This document shows, in pieces, positions 25,645-35,220 of a stretch of DNA of 64,000 nt. Numbering within the stretch: the first letter of the stretch is position 1; each line of letters starts with the position of its first letter. The position numbers and the translations under genes are program-made. This DNA is from Candidatus Methylomirabilota bacterium (GTDB lineage Bacteria > Methylomirabilota > Methylomirabilia > Methylomirabilales > Methylomirabilaceae): assembly GCA_003104975.1 (NCBI GenBank), contig PQAM01000010.1:186001-250000 (forward strand), written 5' to 3'. Under the pieces are notes generated by a model, which made no database searches, had not been told where the DNA came from, and saw only the letters and a program-made list of their open reading frames with translations.

Positions 25645-25743
25645 ACCTGCTTCCAGGCTGTCGGGTGGACAGGTATGCCGCCCTACCGGAGCGATGGTCC
25701 CATAAGTGACCCTTTGGTAGGGCACGAGTGGAGAGGAGGTCAT

Positions 25744-26562
25744 ATGAGTTTGCTCAATTCATTATTTCGGGGCAATGGGAAGCTGAGCGAAAGGCTTGTT
25801 GAGGCGTCTCAATCCGGAGAGACCGAAATAGTTAAGCAACTGCTGGCTGCAGGTGCAGGCGTCAACGCGCGCGACAGAGATGGTTGGACCGCTCTGATGC
25901 ATGCGTCGTGGCGAGGCCATGCCGAGGTCGTGGAGTGGCTTCTCAATCACGGCGCTGATGTGAACCTGAGAGACAATAACGGCTTCATGGTCCTGATGCG
26001 TGCATCGTGGCGAGGCCATGCCGAGGTCGTGGAGCTACTTATCAATAGAGGCGCTGATGTGAACGCGAGGAGCACGGACGGTGGGATGGCCCTGACGTAC
26101 GCGTCTTGGAATGGGCGTACGAGAGTCGTCGAAATCCTTCTGAATGCCGGCGCTGATGTGAACGCGAAGGATAAAGACGGGTGGACAGCCCTGATGCGTG
26201 CATCATGGCGAGGGCATGTCGCAGTCGCAGAGTGGCTTCTCAGCAGCGGTGCTGATATCAACGCGAGCACCACGGATGGCGTGACGGCGTTAATGCGTGC
26301 GTCTGAGAGGGGTCAGGCGGGCGTCGTTGAGGTCCTTCTCAGACAAGGTGCCGATATCAACGCGAGCACCACGGATGGCGTGACGGCGTTAATGCGTGCA
26401 TCTGAGACGGGTCGCGCCAGGGTTGCGAAGATACTCCTCAACAGCGGTGCCGATATCAACGCGAGCACCAAAGACGGTGGAACAGCCCTGAAGCACGCGT
26501 TTTGGAATAGGCAGTCTCGCGTTATCGAGTTGTTAGAGAAGCACAGCGCTCGCCAACATTAG
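25744..26562 (+). CDS. ankyrin-repeat protein 6
   Basis: A 272-residue paralogue of the five upstream ankyrin proteins, starting MSLLNSLFRGNGKLSERLVEA, with seven repeats and the cap SRVIELLEKHSARQH. GAGAGGAGG lies just before the ATG; the frame upstream to 25675 is rejected. Several adjacent repeats near 26250, 26349 and 26448 share GATATCAACGCGAGCACCA, another sign of recent repeat duplication. It is separated from the main array by the XRE regulator and lipoprotein. Confidence 0.92.
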   Translation: MSLLNSLFRGNGKLSERLVEASQSGETEIVKQLLAAGAGVNARDRDGWTALMHASWRGHAEVVEWLLNHGADVNLRDNNGFMVLMRASWRGHAEVVELLINRGADVNARSTDGGMALTYASWNGRTRVVEILLNAGADVNAKDKDGWTALMRASWRGHVAVAEWLLSSGADINASTTDGVTALMRASERGQAGVVEVLLRQGADINASTTDGVTALMRASETGRARVAKILLNSGADINASTKDGGTALKHAFWNRQSRVIELLEKHSARQH

Positions 26563-26599
26563 GAAAACGATGTCCGGGAAGTTCCGGTGCGCAGTCGTA

Positions 26600-26824
26600 T
26601 CCGTGCTCAGCGTCATGCACGTTCAACGTAACCAGAAAGTAACTGCGCTTGCAGGTCTCCCCGAAGAATTTATAGACAGGGGAGTTGCGCGCCGCCTCGA
26701 TCATGTCGTCGCCGATGCCGTTTCGCTTTGCGGCGGCGACGACCTGTTCATCGTGCGGATCGAGCACCATCTCCCGTTGGGCGTCCACCAGACGCTCGTT
26801 CGGGGCGCCGGTCGCTGTGGGCGC
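26600..26824 (-). pseudogene. fragment resembling nitrate-reductase-type beta subunit C-terminus
   Basis: Directly after the stop of XRE-cupin copy 2, and in the same frame, the minus strand reads PNERLVDAQREMVLDPHDEQ, then AAKRNGIGDDMIEAARNSPVYKF. This resembles the segment before the C-terminus of NarH/NxrB-type iron-sulfur subunits, where DPNDPEV and SPVYK motifs occur. The following conserved part (the LPLHPEYRT region) is not found, and no Cys clusters are present. It is best read as a gene remnant. The family assignment rests on motif memory and is moderate at most. Confidence 0.4.
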
Positions 26825-27415
26825 CTAACCGTTGTGTGAACCCCTCCCCAGATGCATCGGCGGAGAGCAGATCATAAGCAGTTGAGCCTCCGAGCTTCCT
26901 ACGTTTTCCCAGAAGTGTCGAAGATAGCTCTTAAAGTGAAGGACGTCGCCTCGTCTCAGGAGATACGTGTCATCCTGGATCGTGAACCGTACTTTCCCTT
27001 TGATGCAGAACTGAAGCTCCTCCCCGCGATGGTGGAACTCCCGTTCTTTCATTTTGGCGCCCTTGGGGATGGTCAGCAACACCGCGCTGAACGCTTCATC
27101 AGGCAATCCGCCCGTCAACGACTGAATGTTCAGTGCGAGGTCGGGAACGAAGGTATTTCGTCGCTTGGCCGCTGCGACATACGCGACCTCTCGTGTTTCG
27201 GTATGCTCGTTCAGGAGTGATTGGAGGGTGGTCCCCAGACCCTTGACGATCTTGAGGACGGTCCCGAGGGTCGGCGAGATGAGGTTCTGCTCGACCTTGT
27301 GAATCGCGCTGGGCGAGACCTCGATCCGCTGGCCGAGCTGACGCAGGGAAAGGCCTCGTTGCCGGCGCAGTTCCCTGATGTTCTTCCCTACATTGATGAC
27401 AAGCTGCTCTACCAT
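26825..27415 (-). CDS. XRE-family regulator with C-terminal cupin (copy 2)
   Basis: A 196-residue paralogue of the regulator at 24419-25009, of the same length and with matching domains: helix-turn-helix (NIRELRRQRGLSLRQLGQRI) and cupin (HHRGEELQFCIKGKVRF and SYLRHFWEN). The two proteins differ mainly in the linker around residues 75-100, so they may respond to different ligands. Its promoter shares a 15-bp -35 segment with copy 1. Downstream on the same strand is the beta-subunit-like remnant; ankyrin gene 6 is convergent. Confidence 0.9.
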   Translation of the reverse strand: MVEQLVINVGKNIRELRRQRGLSLRQLGQRIEVSPSAIHKVEQNLISPTLGTVLKIVKGLGTTLQSLLNEHTETREVAYVAAAKRRNTFVPDLALNIQSLTGGLPDEAFSAVLLTIPKGAKMKEREFHHRGEELQFCIKGKVRFTIQDDTYLLRRGDVLHFKSYLRHFWENVGSSEAQLLMICSPPMHLGRGSHNG

Positions 27416-27435
27416 GCTCGTTCTCCTTCAGACAC

Positions 27436-27464
27436 AGAGTAAGATGATACGATACGTACGTCAA
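27436..27464 (-). promoter_or_regulatory. promoter of XRE-cupin copy 2
   Basis: Minus-strand TTGACG (27464-27459), 17-bp spacer, TACTCT (27441-27436). The stretch CTTGACGTACGTATC (27465-27451) is identical to the copy 1 promoter, and contains the palindrome TACGTA. Confidence 0.6.
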
Positions 27465-27488
27465 GGGATGTGCCCATTGAAAGCAGAA

Positions 27489-28403
27489 TCAGGGATGATC
27501 AGACTCGTGTGGGCGGGTGGCGGCGCCGATAAACGTGAGAAAGGCGCTGCAGATGGGTGACCGCGAACGGTGGCGGTGGGTGATGAGGTAGAAGGATCGA
27601 GTCAGGGTGAGGCCGGCGACGGGGATGGCGTAGAGTTCACGGCAATTGATATCGCTCGCTACGGCGAGCCTGGAGATAATGGCAATTCCGCCGCCCGTCT
27701 TGACCGCCTGTCGAATTGCCTCGTTGCTGCCCATCTCTCCGACAATCTTCAGGTTGCCGATGGATAAACGGCGTCGTGTCAGGGCCTGCTCCAGAATTTT
27801 GCGGGTTCCCGAGCCGCGCTCCCGGATGAGAAACGGCTGACCGGGTAGTTCCTTGGCTGTGACGCTCTTACGGGATGCCCAGGAGTGCGTAGGCGGCACG
27901 ACCAGGACCATCTCATCCTCTGCGAATTTCCGATACTCGATCCTGCCGTCATCGAACTGGGCGCCGACGGCGCCCAGTTCATAGGCGCCGTCGATGACCG
28001 CCTCGATGATCGCCTTGGAATCTGAGACCTTGAGGACAATCGAGATGTCCGGATAGCTCGTCCTGAACGGTCCGATCAGAGGCGGGAGCAGATAGCCGCC
28101 AGGGATGCTGCTGGCGCCCAGTATCAGTTCTCCCTTCAGTCCTCCCTTGAACTCATCGAGGGCCTGCTGGGCCTCCTGACGGAGTGTCAGGATCCGCTTG
28201 GCATAGCGATACAGAAGCTCGCCGGCCTTCGTCGGTGTCGCTCGATGTCCCAGGCGATCGAGGAGCCGGACCCCCACATCCTTCTCCAGCTTCTTGATGT
28301 GGCCGCTGACCGTAGGCTGGGTCAGATACATCGCGTCGGCCGCCTTAGAGAAGCTGCCGGATTCAACAATTCGACAGAACAGTTGCAGGACGTGAAGATC
28401 CAT
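27489..28403 (-). CDS. LysR-family transcriptional regulator
   Basis: A 304-residue LysR regulator. The N-terminal winged helix-turn-helix is LFCRIVESGSFSKAADAMYL, then TQPTVSGHIKKLEKDVGVRL. The effector-binding domain follows from about residue 90 (GELILGASSIPGGYLLPPLI). The sequence resembles the CysB-like/YeiE or selenium-metabolism-associated subgroup, but the ligand is unknown. It ends the long minus-strand run, 9 bp after the glycosyltransferase gene. Confidence 0.9.
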   Translation of the reverse strand: MDLHVLQLFCRIVESGSFSKAADAMYLTQPTVSGHIKKLEKDVGVRLLDRLGHRATPTKAGELLYRYAKRILTLRQEAQQALDEFKGGLKGELILGASSIPGGYLLPPLIGPFRTSYPDISIVLKVSDSKAIIEAVIDGAYELGAVGAQFDDGRIEYRKFAEDEMVLVVPPTHSWASRKSVTAKELPGQPFLIRERGSGTRKILEQALTRRRLSIGNLKIVGEMGSNEAIRQAVKTGGGIAIISRLAVASDINCRELYAIPVAGLTLTRSFYLITHRHRSRSPICSAFLTFIGAATRPHESDHP

Positions 28404-28412
28404 ATGGAGGTC

Positions 28413-29459
28413 TTATAATCGCCGGGTGCAGGCGTCGACCGCCTCCTGATAGAGTCGGAGATAGTGGTGAATTTCCCGTTCTGAAGAGAACTCCCGCGCA
28501 ATCTTCTCCTTGCCGTGTTGCCCGAGCTGACGGCGGAGGCTCGGCTCCGCAATCAGCCGCTCGGCCTTCTGGGCAAACTCCGACTCTGAGGCGAAAAGCA
28601 GCCCTTCGACCCCGTCTCGCACCACCGATCGGTTGCCCTCGATGTCCGAGGCCAGGACGGGTCGTCCGCAATGCATCGCCTCCAGGATGCTGTTGGCCAT
28701 TCCCCCTTCGGAGAGCGACGAGTTGATGACGACATCGACAGATTTGAGGATGGCGCAGACCTGCTCATGAGGGACAGCGCCCAGGTAGGTGGCCCATGGG
28801 TAGTCTTGTAACAGTTCCTGCAAACGGGTCCCTTCGGCCTCCTCGATGATCGGTCCGACGAAGACGGCCTTAATATTGGGGTACTGTAGCCTCAGCGCAT
28901 CGAGCGGTTTCAGACAGAAGGTGACATTTTTGACGCGGCGGATCCCTGCGGGGATCAGAAAGATCAGGTCATCATGTGCGAGACCCAGATGGTGTCGCAG
29001 ATCGAAGGGGACCTCTCGACAGCGGACCGTCTGGGCGATAATCCGGATTCGGTGTTCGACCTCGGGGAGTTCGCCGATGAGTTTGACCCGCATACAGTCG
29101 TGAAAGACGACGATACGCGTGGCGTGCCGAAGGGCGTCGATGACCTCTGTCCTCCGATGAGGGTTGAAGGGGTCCGTATTGACGTCGGTTCCGGTCACGC
29201 TGAGAATCGACGGGATACTCAAGCGAGACGCAACCTCGGTCACGATTGATCCCGACGAACTGATATGGAATCCATGGACGAGATCGGGAGCGAATGCCTC
29301 CAATCCCTGCGTGATCTCGTCCGGCGATGGGCGCTCTTCCATGGACCACACCCGAACGATCATGCCTTGCTCGCGCAGCCCCGATTCGATCCGCTGGACC
29401 GTAATTGCGTTCCCCCGCACAGATGGAGAATAGGAGGGCGTAATCATACCCACTCGCAT
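28413..29459 (-). CDS. glycosyltransferase (GT-B fold, group 1/GT4-like)
   Basis: A 348-residue GT-B enzyme. The N-terminal half begins MRVGMITPSYSPSVRGNAITV, the usual acceptor-domain Rossmann start. The C-terminal half has FVGPIIEEAEGTRL, YLGAVPHEQV and the nucleotide-sugar site SLSEGGMANSILEAMHCGRPVL, with the EX7E-type glutamates. Donor and acceptor cannot be assigned. It sits 10 bp after the AsmA-like gene and 9 bp before lysR, so it is co-transcribed with them. Confidence 0.87.
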   Translation of the reverse strand: MRVGMITPSYSPSVRGNAITVQRIESGLREQGMIVRVWSMEERPSPDEITQGLEAFAPDLVHGFHISSSGSIVTEVASRLSIPSILSVTGTDVNTDPFNPHRRTEVIDALRHATRIVVFHDCMRVKLIGELPEVEHRIRIIAQTVRCREVPFDLRHHLGLAHDDLIFLIPAGIRRVKNVTFCLKPLDALRLQYPNIKAVFVGPIIEEAEGTRLQELLQDYPWATYLGAVPHEQVCAILKSVDVVINSSLSEGGMANSILEAMHCGRPVLASDIEGNRSVVRDGVEGLLFASESEFAQKAERLIAEPSLRRQLGQHGKEKIAREFSSEREIHHYLRLYQEAVDACTRRL

Positions 29460-29469
29460 CGTGGTCTCC

Positions 29470-31485
29470 TCAGCGGCTGAAGAGTTGTTGCAGCATCTTC
29501 CCCAGTTCCTTGCTCCCGCCCTTCTCCAGAAGTTTGCCGACCTCTGTTGTGATCCGCCCCTCGATACTGCCGGCCTGCGGGGTCACCTTTGGATCGGACG
29601 ACGGTCCCGCCACCTTGGCTTCAATCGTCGTTTTCGCCGCCTTGGCGGTTACGTCGAAGTCCATGGTCTGGCTGAGCAGATTAAAACTTCCGGAGGCATA
29701 GAGCCTTCCCCCGTTTCGAAGCAGCGTCAGATCCCTGGTTCGCAGGATCCCGCTGTCGAGGGTGAAGTGGGCGCTGAGTCGATCAAACTCGTTCAGGGCA
29801 AAGGGCGGGAGACCTAACCCCTTCAGGATAGGATCCGCAGTTTTGGAAAGCCGCTCCAGGGGCGTGTAGCCGGTCACGCGGCCGTTCGTGACGGCGACAT
29901 CGGTTTGACCCGACGTCCTGGCAAGTGCCCCGGATCCGAGTTGCCCGGCGATCTCTATCTTGGAGTCCAGCGTCATCACGCCGTGCAGCGTCCATCGCGG
30001 CTCCTGAATGGCGTTGAGCAACGGTTCGGTCTGGACCCCGTCGAGATGCGTTGCGACCGTGGTGCGGGGGGTCGACCCGCGCCAATCGATGGCGCCGCCG
30101 CCTGACAGGGTTCCGCCGTACAGGCCGCCGCGGAGTCGACGGATCGTAAGGAGCCGGCAACAATAGTCCAGGTCGCTTTCGGCGGCGGTCAGGACCAGCT
30201 TCCCCCAACGCAGTGTATCGGAGCGCAAGTGTACCTCGATCTGAAGGCCGTTATCCCGCCCACCGCCTGCTCCCCCTCGGAGGGGGGAGGGCGAGGGTGG
30301 GAGCGTAGAGGCAGTGGGGTGTGGGGTGTAGGGTGTAGGGTGTAGGGGATCAGCCGGATCGGTCGTGTCGCTCGTCGCTGTAACCAGTGCCATAAGGGGT
30401 TCGACGGCCAAATCTGGGGCATGGAGCCAGACCTGGAGACGAGGGGACTGCTGGGTTGCGAGGTGTAAGCGCCCTGTGATGGTGTGTCCCTTCCAGAGCA
30501 GATTCATATCGGAAAGGTCGAGCACGCTGCCATCCCATCGCCCCTTAGCCTGTAGCGAGGCCTTCTCTTTTGGGATTTTGCCGGTATCCTTGGCGAGTGT
30601 GACACCGAGGCGTTGCAGATCGACGTACGTCTCCAGGTCGAGACGCGGCCATTCGCCAACCGCTTTTCCCGTGAGATCGATGGTGCCGGTGAACGCCGCG
30701 CCGGCGGAGGCTCGTGGCACACCGATGAATGATGCCAGGTGTGCGACCTCGACGCCCCGCGCATGAAACTCTACCTCAGTCGGCATCCGGTCGCCGTCAG
30801 CGCGTTGTACGCTTCCAACGATATCAAACGAACCGGAACTCTTGCCCGGCAACTGTCCGCTGGCGCGGACGCGAAACGGGGCAGAGGTAAGGGGGGCCGG
30901 GATATCGAGGTCGATGTCCTTCAGTTCGAGGGTGGCCGGTCCACGCGGGTACAGCGGGTGATCAAGCACAAGGGTGCCATGGCGGATGGCCAGGGTCCCT
31001 GCCGCCAAGGCCGGCAGAACAGGAGGCTGTCCCTTGGCCGCGCGCGCACCGTCAGCCCGGTGGGGTTCGGCCGATGCGGCTCGCGCAGAGGGCCAGATCA
31101 AGTCCTCAAGATTCCATCCATCCGGTCCCCTGGCCAGTCTGATGCGTGGTCGGTCGATCCGGATGTTGCCGACCTGAATGTCGCCCTTGAGCAGCGGGAA
31201 CAGTTCGAGCGCGACATGAAGTTGCTCGGCGTCCACGAACGGTTCGGACCAGGGGGCACGATCGGCGATGACGACGTCCCGGATGGTCACCTCCGGCGAC
31301 GGCAAAAGGTGTAGGCGCAGGCTGCTTGCGGTCACCTTGCGGTTCAGTAGTTGACTGACCCGGCCGATCAGGATGCCCCGATAGCGCTCCTGATCCAGCA
31401 AAAGCGGCCCGGCGAGAAGGATGGCGACGATCCCACCCAAGATCAGCAACAAGCAAAGGAGCCGGCGCTGCCCGCGTCTCGTCAC
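29470..31485 (-). CDS. AsmA-family protein
   Basis: A 671-residue envelope protein anchored by one N-terminal membrane helix ([20 protein letters not shown]), followed by the AsmA N-terminal pattern ([38 protein letters not shown]). The C-terminal AsmA domain is at about 520-640 ([22 protein letters not shown]). Members belong to the bridge-like lipid-transfer superfamily and affect outer-membrane assembly. It starts with GTG overlapping the gatB stop. A low-complexity stretch, about residues 376-410, is encoded by repeat DNA inserted in frame. Confidence 0.86.
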   Translation of the reverse strand: MTRRGQRRLLCLLLILGGIVAILLAGPLLLDQERYRGILIGRVSQLLNRKVTASSLRLHLLPSPEVTIRDVVIADRAPWSEPFVDAEQLHVALELFPLLKGDIQVGNIRIDRPRIRLARGPDGWNLEDLIWPSARAASAEPHRADGARAAKGQPPVLPALAAGTLAIRHGTLVLDHPLYPRGPATLELKDIDLDIPAPLTSAPFRVRASGQLPGKSSGSFDIVGSVQRADGDRMPTEVEFHARGVEVAHLASFIGVPRASAGAAFTGTIDLTGKAVGEWPRLDLETYVDLQRLGVTLAKDTGKIPKEKASLQAKGRWDGSVLDLSDMNLLWKGHTITGRLHLATQQSPRLQVWLHAPDLAVEPLMALVTATSDTTDPADPLHPTPYTPHPTASTLPPSPSPLRGGAGGGRDNGLQIEVHLRSDTLRWGKLVLTAAESDLDYCCRLLTIRRLRGGLYGGTLSGGGAIDWRGSTPRTTVATHLDGVQTEPLLNAIQEPRWTLHGVMTLDSKIEIAGQLGSGALARTSGQTDVAVTNGRVTGYTPLERLSKTADPILKGLGLPPFALNEFDRLSAHFTLDSGILRTRDLTLLRNGGRLYASGSFNLLSQTMDFDVTAKAAKTTIEAKVAGPSSDPKVTPQAGSIEGRITTEVGKLLEKGGSKELGKMLQQLFSR
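30265..30350. repeat. low-complexity repeat insert inside the asmA-like gene
   Basis: A G-rich stretch with an inner CCCCCTCGGAGGGGGG palindrome and a tandem GGGTGTA heptamer near 30319-30345. It encodes Pro/Thr-rich sequence ([13 protein letters not shown], then [14 protein letters not shown]) that is unlike the surrounding beta-rich protein. Confidence 0.7.
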
Positions 31486-32975
31486 CCCGCTCCTCCGGGT
31501 TCTTCACCCTTGAGCCGCGCGATCAGCAACTCATTGACCGCCCGCGGGTTGGCTTTTCCGCGGCTGACCTTCATGACCATGCCGACCAGGAAGGTGAGGC
31601 TTTGCACCTTCCCTTTTCGGTAGTCGGCGACCGGCCCAGGGTGCGCGGCAAGCACCTCCTCGACAATCCGGCGCAGTTCGTCCTGGTCGGAGATCTGGGT
31701 CAGTCCCTGCTCCCTGACGATCAGCTCGGCCGATTTTCCGGTCTGATACATCTGCTCAAAGACCGTTTTCGCGATCTTGCCGCTGATGGTTCCACGCTGC
31801 AACAGCGTCAGCAGTGCAGTGAGTTCCGCGGGCGGAATCGGGCTGTCGATAATGTCCCGGCCATCTTTGTTCAGATGGCCCAGGAGCTCGACCATCACCC
31901 AGTTGCTGGCGAGTTTCGGCTCCCCGGAGGGCATGGCGACCGCCTCGTAATAATCGGCCAGCGGCCTGGAAGCCGTAAGCACAGTGGCATCATAGTCTGG
32001 GATCCCGTACTCTTGAACAAACCGGGCGCGTCGTTGTTGCGGCAGCTCCCGGAGCGTGGTGCGGATCTCGTCAATCCACTCCGGCAAGGCGGTCAACGGG
32101 ACCAGGTCGGGTTCGGGGAAATAGCGGTAGTCATGCGCGTACTCTTTGCTGCGCATCGACAGGGTCAACTCCTGATCGGCGTCCCACAACCGCGTCTCCT
32201 GGACGACCTTTCCCCCTTCCGTCAGGACCTGTGCCTGCCGCCGGATCTCATAGGCCAGGGCCTTCTGTACGCTCTTGAAGGAGTTCATGTTCTTGACCTC
32301 GGCCTTGACCCCGAGTCCTTCGGTTCCGGCGTGGCGCAACGACACATTGGCGTCACAACGCAGGCTTCCTTCCTCCATGTTGCCGTCGCAGACGCCCAGA
32401 TAGACCAGGATCGCCCGAAGCTGCCGGAGGTACTCCGCAGCCTCCTCGGGGGTGCGGATATCGGGCTCGCTGACGATCTCCATTAATGGGACGCCGCTGC
32501 GGTTAAAGTCCACCAGGCTGTAGTCCGCCTCCTGGAGTGTGCCGGCGTGCAGCAGCTTGCCGACGTCCTCCTCGAGGTGAAGGCGATGGATGCGGACACG
32601 CCGGGTTATCCCATCGACGGGAAATTCGATGGATCCGCGCCAGGCGAGCGGAAGCTCGTACTGCGAGATCTGATAGTTCTTCGGCATGTCGGGATAGAAG
32701 TAGTTCTTCCGGTGGAAACGGCACGTCGGGGTAATATCACATCCCAGGGCCAGCGCGGTCCGGATGGCGAACTCGATGGCCCGTCTGTTCAGGACCGGTA
32801 ACGACCCGGGCATCCCCAGACAGACGGGACAGGTCTGGCTGTTGGGCGAGGCGCCGAAGGTGGTGCTGCAGCCGCAGAAGACCTTGGATCTGGTCAAGAG
32901 CTGGGCATGCACCTCCAGCCCGATGACCGCCTCAAATTGGGGATTGGGGATTGGGGATTGGGGATTGGGGCTCAT
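31482..32975 (-). CDS. gatB: Asp-tRNA(Asn)/Glu-tRNA(Gln) amidotransferase subunit B
   Basis: A 497-residue GatB, the kinase and tRNA-binding subunit of GatCAB, which converts misacylated Glu-tRNA(Gln) or Asp-tRNA(Asn). The hallmark [23 protein letters not shown] is near the N-terminus, with [15 protein letters not shown] and [17 protein letters not shown] further on. The C-terminal YqeY-like tail is present. The first 13 residues ([13 protein letters not shown]) are encoded by a heptanucleotide tandem repeat, with no other convincing start before GLEVH. gatA and gatC lie upstream in the same run. Confidence 0.96.
   Translation of the reverse strand: MSPNPQSPIPNPQFEAVIGLEVHAQLLTRSKVFCGCSTTFGASPNSQTCPVCLGMPGSLPVLNRRAIEFAIRTALALGCDITPTCRFHRKNYFYPDMPKNYQISQYELPLAWRGSIEFPVDGITRRVRIHRLHLEEDVGKLLHAGTLQEADYSLVDFNRSGVPLMEIVSEPDIRTPEEAAEYLRQLRAILVYLGVCDGNMEEGSLRCDANVSLRHAGTEGLGVKAEVKNMNSFKSVQKALAYEIRRQAQVLTEGGKVVQETRLWDADQELTLSMRSKEYAHDYRYFPEPDLVPLTALPEWIDEIRTTLRELPQQRRARFVQEYGIPDYDATVLTASRPLADYYEAVAMPSGEPKLASNWVMVELLGHLNKDGRDIIDSPIPPAELTALLTLLQRGTISGKIAKTVFEQMYQTGKSAELIVREQGLTQISDQDELRRIVEEVLAAHPGPVADYRKGKVQSLTFLVGMVMKVSRGKANPRAVNELLIARLKGEEPGGAG
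32937..32970. repeat. TTGGGGA heptamer tandem repeat at the gatB start
   Basis: Almost five copies of the 7-bp unit TTGGGGA lie immediately after the gatB start codon (minus strand). One unit gained or lost would shift the reading frame. Confidence 0.9.
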
Positions 32976-32989
32976 GGGTCGATTCCTTA

Positions 32990-33463
32990 TTACGTGAGTG
33001 GTCGGATGGATTCGAGAAACTCAATATACTCATCCGATAGTCCGTGCTCTTCGGCGCCGCTGATCAGCAACTGCTTATACCGTTTCGACGGCGCCATCTC
33101 TCGGCCCGGATTCGCCATGATGTAGGCAAACGCTGTGATGACCTTACCGGCACGGTTCCGTACCTGAACCTCTTTGTGGAGGTAAAGGGCAGGGTAGCCT
33201 TCGTACTCATCCAGGACCTTTCGCTCTGCCTCGCTGATCTCCCACACGACCCCTTCGACCGTTTTGCCGAGCCGCTCGCGGATATCCGCAATCCCGCCGC
33301 CCCACATCGGGGAGTTGCCGGAGAAGGCGAGCTCGTAGTCTGCCAGCACCACCGCGGCGACAAACTTTGCCTTCGGACAGAGCCGCTTAAGCTGGAACCG
33401 CTCCATGTTCGAACCGTAGGCGAAGTAGAGCATTCGACCGGTCTCCTCCGGTATGTGCGTCAT
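32990..33463 (-). CDS. gamma-glutamylcyclotransferase-like (AIG2/GGCT fold) protein
   Basis: A 157-residue GGCT-family protein. The family signature is [19 protein letters not shown] near the N-terminus, and the catalytic-type glutamate lies in [12 protein letters not shown]. Members cyclise gamma-glutamyl amines or dipeptides with release of 5-oxoproline. The ATG at 33463 is 1 nt after the gatA stop; an ATG at 33433 (MLYFAYGSN) is equally compatible with the family. It lies between gatA and gatB, an unusual insertion in a gatCAB operon. Confidence 0.82.
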   Translation of the reverse strand: MTHIPEETGRMLYFAYGSNMERFQLKRLCPKAKFVAAVVLADYELAFSGNSPMWGGGIADIRERLGKTVEGVVWEISEAERKVLDEYEGYPALYLHKEVQVRNRAGKVITAFAYIMANPGREMAPSKRYKQLLISGAEEHGLSDEYIEFLESIRPLT

Positions 33464-33464
33464 C

Positions 33465-34925
33465 TCACAACGGGGGCGTGTGCCGGCGCCAGTTGGTCGC
33501 CTGCTCATAGGCATGCGCCACCCTCAGGATCGTCGCCTCATCGAACGGTTTGCCGATCAGTTGTAATCCGATCGGCAGTCCCGCCTTGGTGAACCCGCAC
33601 GGGATCGAGATGCCCGGCAGACCTGCCAGGTTGACGGAGATCGTAAAGATGTCCGAAAGGTACATCTGAAGCGGATCGTCCATCTTCTCGCCGAATTTAA
33701 ATGGCGGCGTCGGCGAGGTCGGGGTCACAATCACCTCGCACGCCTCGAATGCCCGCTCGAAGTCGCGACGGATCAGCGTTCGGACCTTTTGCGCCTTGAG
33801 ATAGTAGGCATCGTAATACCCGGCCGACAGCGCATAGGTCCCAAGCATGATCCGACGCTTGACCTCGGGTCCGAACCCCTCCCGACGGCTGCGCTGGTAC
33901 ATCTCCAGCAGGTCGGCCGGCCTTGAGGTCCGATAGCCGTACTTGACGCCGTCGTAGCGGGCCAGGTTGCTGCTGGCCTCGGCGGTTGCCACCAGATAGT
34001 AGGTCGCGATGGCGTACGGGGTGCTGGGAAGCGCCACCTGTTCCTGACGTCCGCCCAACTCCTCCAGCGTCCGGATGGCCGTCCAGACGGCCGCCTCGAC
34101 CTCCGGGTCCATCCCCTCGACGAAGTACTCATTGGGAATCCCGATGCGCACCCCGCGAACGTCCCCGGTCAGCGCGGCACAGTAATCGGGAACCGGCAGC
34201 TCCGCCGAGGTCGAATCGTGCGGATCATGCCCGGCGATCGCCTGCAGCATCATGGCGGCATCGCGAATATCTTTGGTAAACGGTCCGATCTGATCGAGGG
34301 ATGAGGCGAAGGCGACCAGCCCGTAGCGGGAGACGCGGCCATAGGTCGGCTTGAGGCCTGCAATGCCGCAGAAACTGGCGGGTTGCCTGATCGATCCCCC
34401 TGTGTCGCTGCCGAGCGAGGCGGCGCAGAGGTCGGCCGCCACGGCGGCGGCAGAACCACCCGAAGAGCCGCCCGGGACATAGTCGAGCGCCCAGGGATTG
34501 CGCGTTCGAAAGAAGGCTGAGTTCTCCGTCGAAGAGCCCATGGCGAACTCGTCCATATTGGTTTTGCCCAGCAGGACCGTTTCTTGCGCCTTGAGCCGAC
34601 GGATCACCGTCGCGTCGTAGGGCGGCACATATGGTTCCAGGATCCGCGAGGCGCAGGTGGTCCGCACCCCTTGCGTACAGATGACATCCTTAATCGCCAG
34701 CGGGATACCGGCCAACGGCGGCAGCGGCGTACCGGCGGCGCGCAGCCGATCGACCGTCTCCGCCTGCGCCAGAGCCGCCTCCGCCGTCAGGGTGATGTAC
34801 GCCTTGACCTGTTCATCGACGCGCTCGATCCGATCCAGCGCCGAGCGGACGAGTTCGACGGCGCTGACCTCGCGCCGTGTCAGCAGCTCTTGCATCTCAT
34901 GGATGGTGAGTCGGGTGAGGTCCAC
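33465..34925 (-). CDS. gatA: Asp-tRNA(Asn)/Glu-tRNA(Gln) amidotransferase subunit A
   Basis: The glutamine amidase of GatCAB, 486 residues, amidase-signature family. The Ser-cisSer-Lys triad is recognisable: Lys in [14 protein letters not shown], and the serines in [30 protein letters not shown]. The GTG at 34925 is preceded by GGAGGAATAA and lies 4 bp after the gatC stop; the longer frame to 35033 is Arg-rich and overlaps gatC. The order is gatC-gatA-(GGCT)-gatB. Confidence 0.95.
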   Translation of the reverse strand: MDLTRLTIHEMQELLTRREVSAVELVRSALDRIERVDEQVKAYITLTAEAALAQAETVDRLRAAGTPLPPLAGIPLAIKDVICTQGVRTTCASRILEPYVPPYDATVIRRLKAQETVLLGKTNMDEFAMGSSTENSAFFRTRNPWALDYVPGGSSGGSAAAVAADLCAASLGSDTGGSIRQPASFCGIAGLKPTYGRVSRYGLVAFASSLDQIGPFTKDIRDAAMMLQAIAGHDPHDSTSAELPVPDYCAALTGDVRGVRIGIPNEYFVEGMDPEVEAAVWTAIRTLEELGGRQEQVALPSTPYAIATYYLVATAEASSNLARYDGVKYGYRTSRPADLLEMYQRSRREGFGPEVKRRIMLGTYALSAGYYDAYYLKAQKVRTLIRRDFERAFEACEVIVTPTSPTPPFKFGEKMDDPLQMYLSDIFTISVNLAGLPGISIPCGFTKAGLPIGLQLIGKPFDEATILRVAHAYEQATNWRRHTPPL

Positions 34926-34929
34926 CGTG

Positions 34930-35220
34930 TTATTCCTCCAGGATTCTCGGGACGCGGAAGAAGAGGTCGTGGCGATCCGGCGCATTGGCCAGGACCGCCT
35001 CCTGGACCAGCGACGGCGTGACCTTATCCTCACGAAAGACGTTGGTCATCGGCAGGACATGAGAGGTCGGCTCGACGGCCGACGTATCGAGCTCATTCAG
35101 TGTGTCGATATAGCTTAAGATGGAGTCGAGTTGGGCCCGCATCCGCTCCTTCTCTTCGACGGTCAGCTCCAGGCGGGCCAGGCGGGCGACGTGCTCAACC
35201 TCTTCAGGCGTAATCTTCAT
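34930..35220 (-). CDS. gatC: Asp-tRNA(Asn)/Glu-tRNA(Gln) amidotransferase subunit C
   Basis: A 96-residue GatC, which wraps around and stabilises Gat[28 protein letters not shown] and the later LRADxV-like segment ([25 protein letters not shown]) are family features. The ATG at 35220 overlaps the end of the CDF-transporter gene (ATGA), so translation is probably coupled. gatA follows directly. Confidence 0.94.
   Translation of the reverse strand: MKITPEEVEHVARLARLELTVEEKERMRAQLDSILSYIDTLNELDTSAVEPTSHVLPMTNVFREDKVTPSLVQEAVLANAPDRHDLFFRVPRILEE

Noticed and set aside
26570-26839. 89-residue plus-strand frame between ankyrin 6 and the regulator
   Set aside because: Overlaps the minus-strand reductase-like remnant, which has better protein character; no ribosome binding site.
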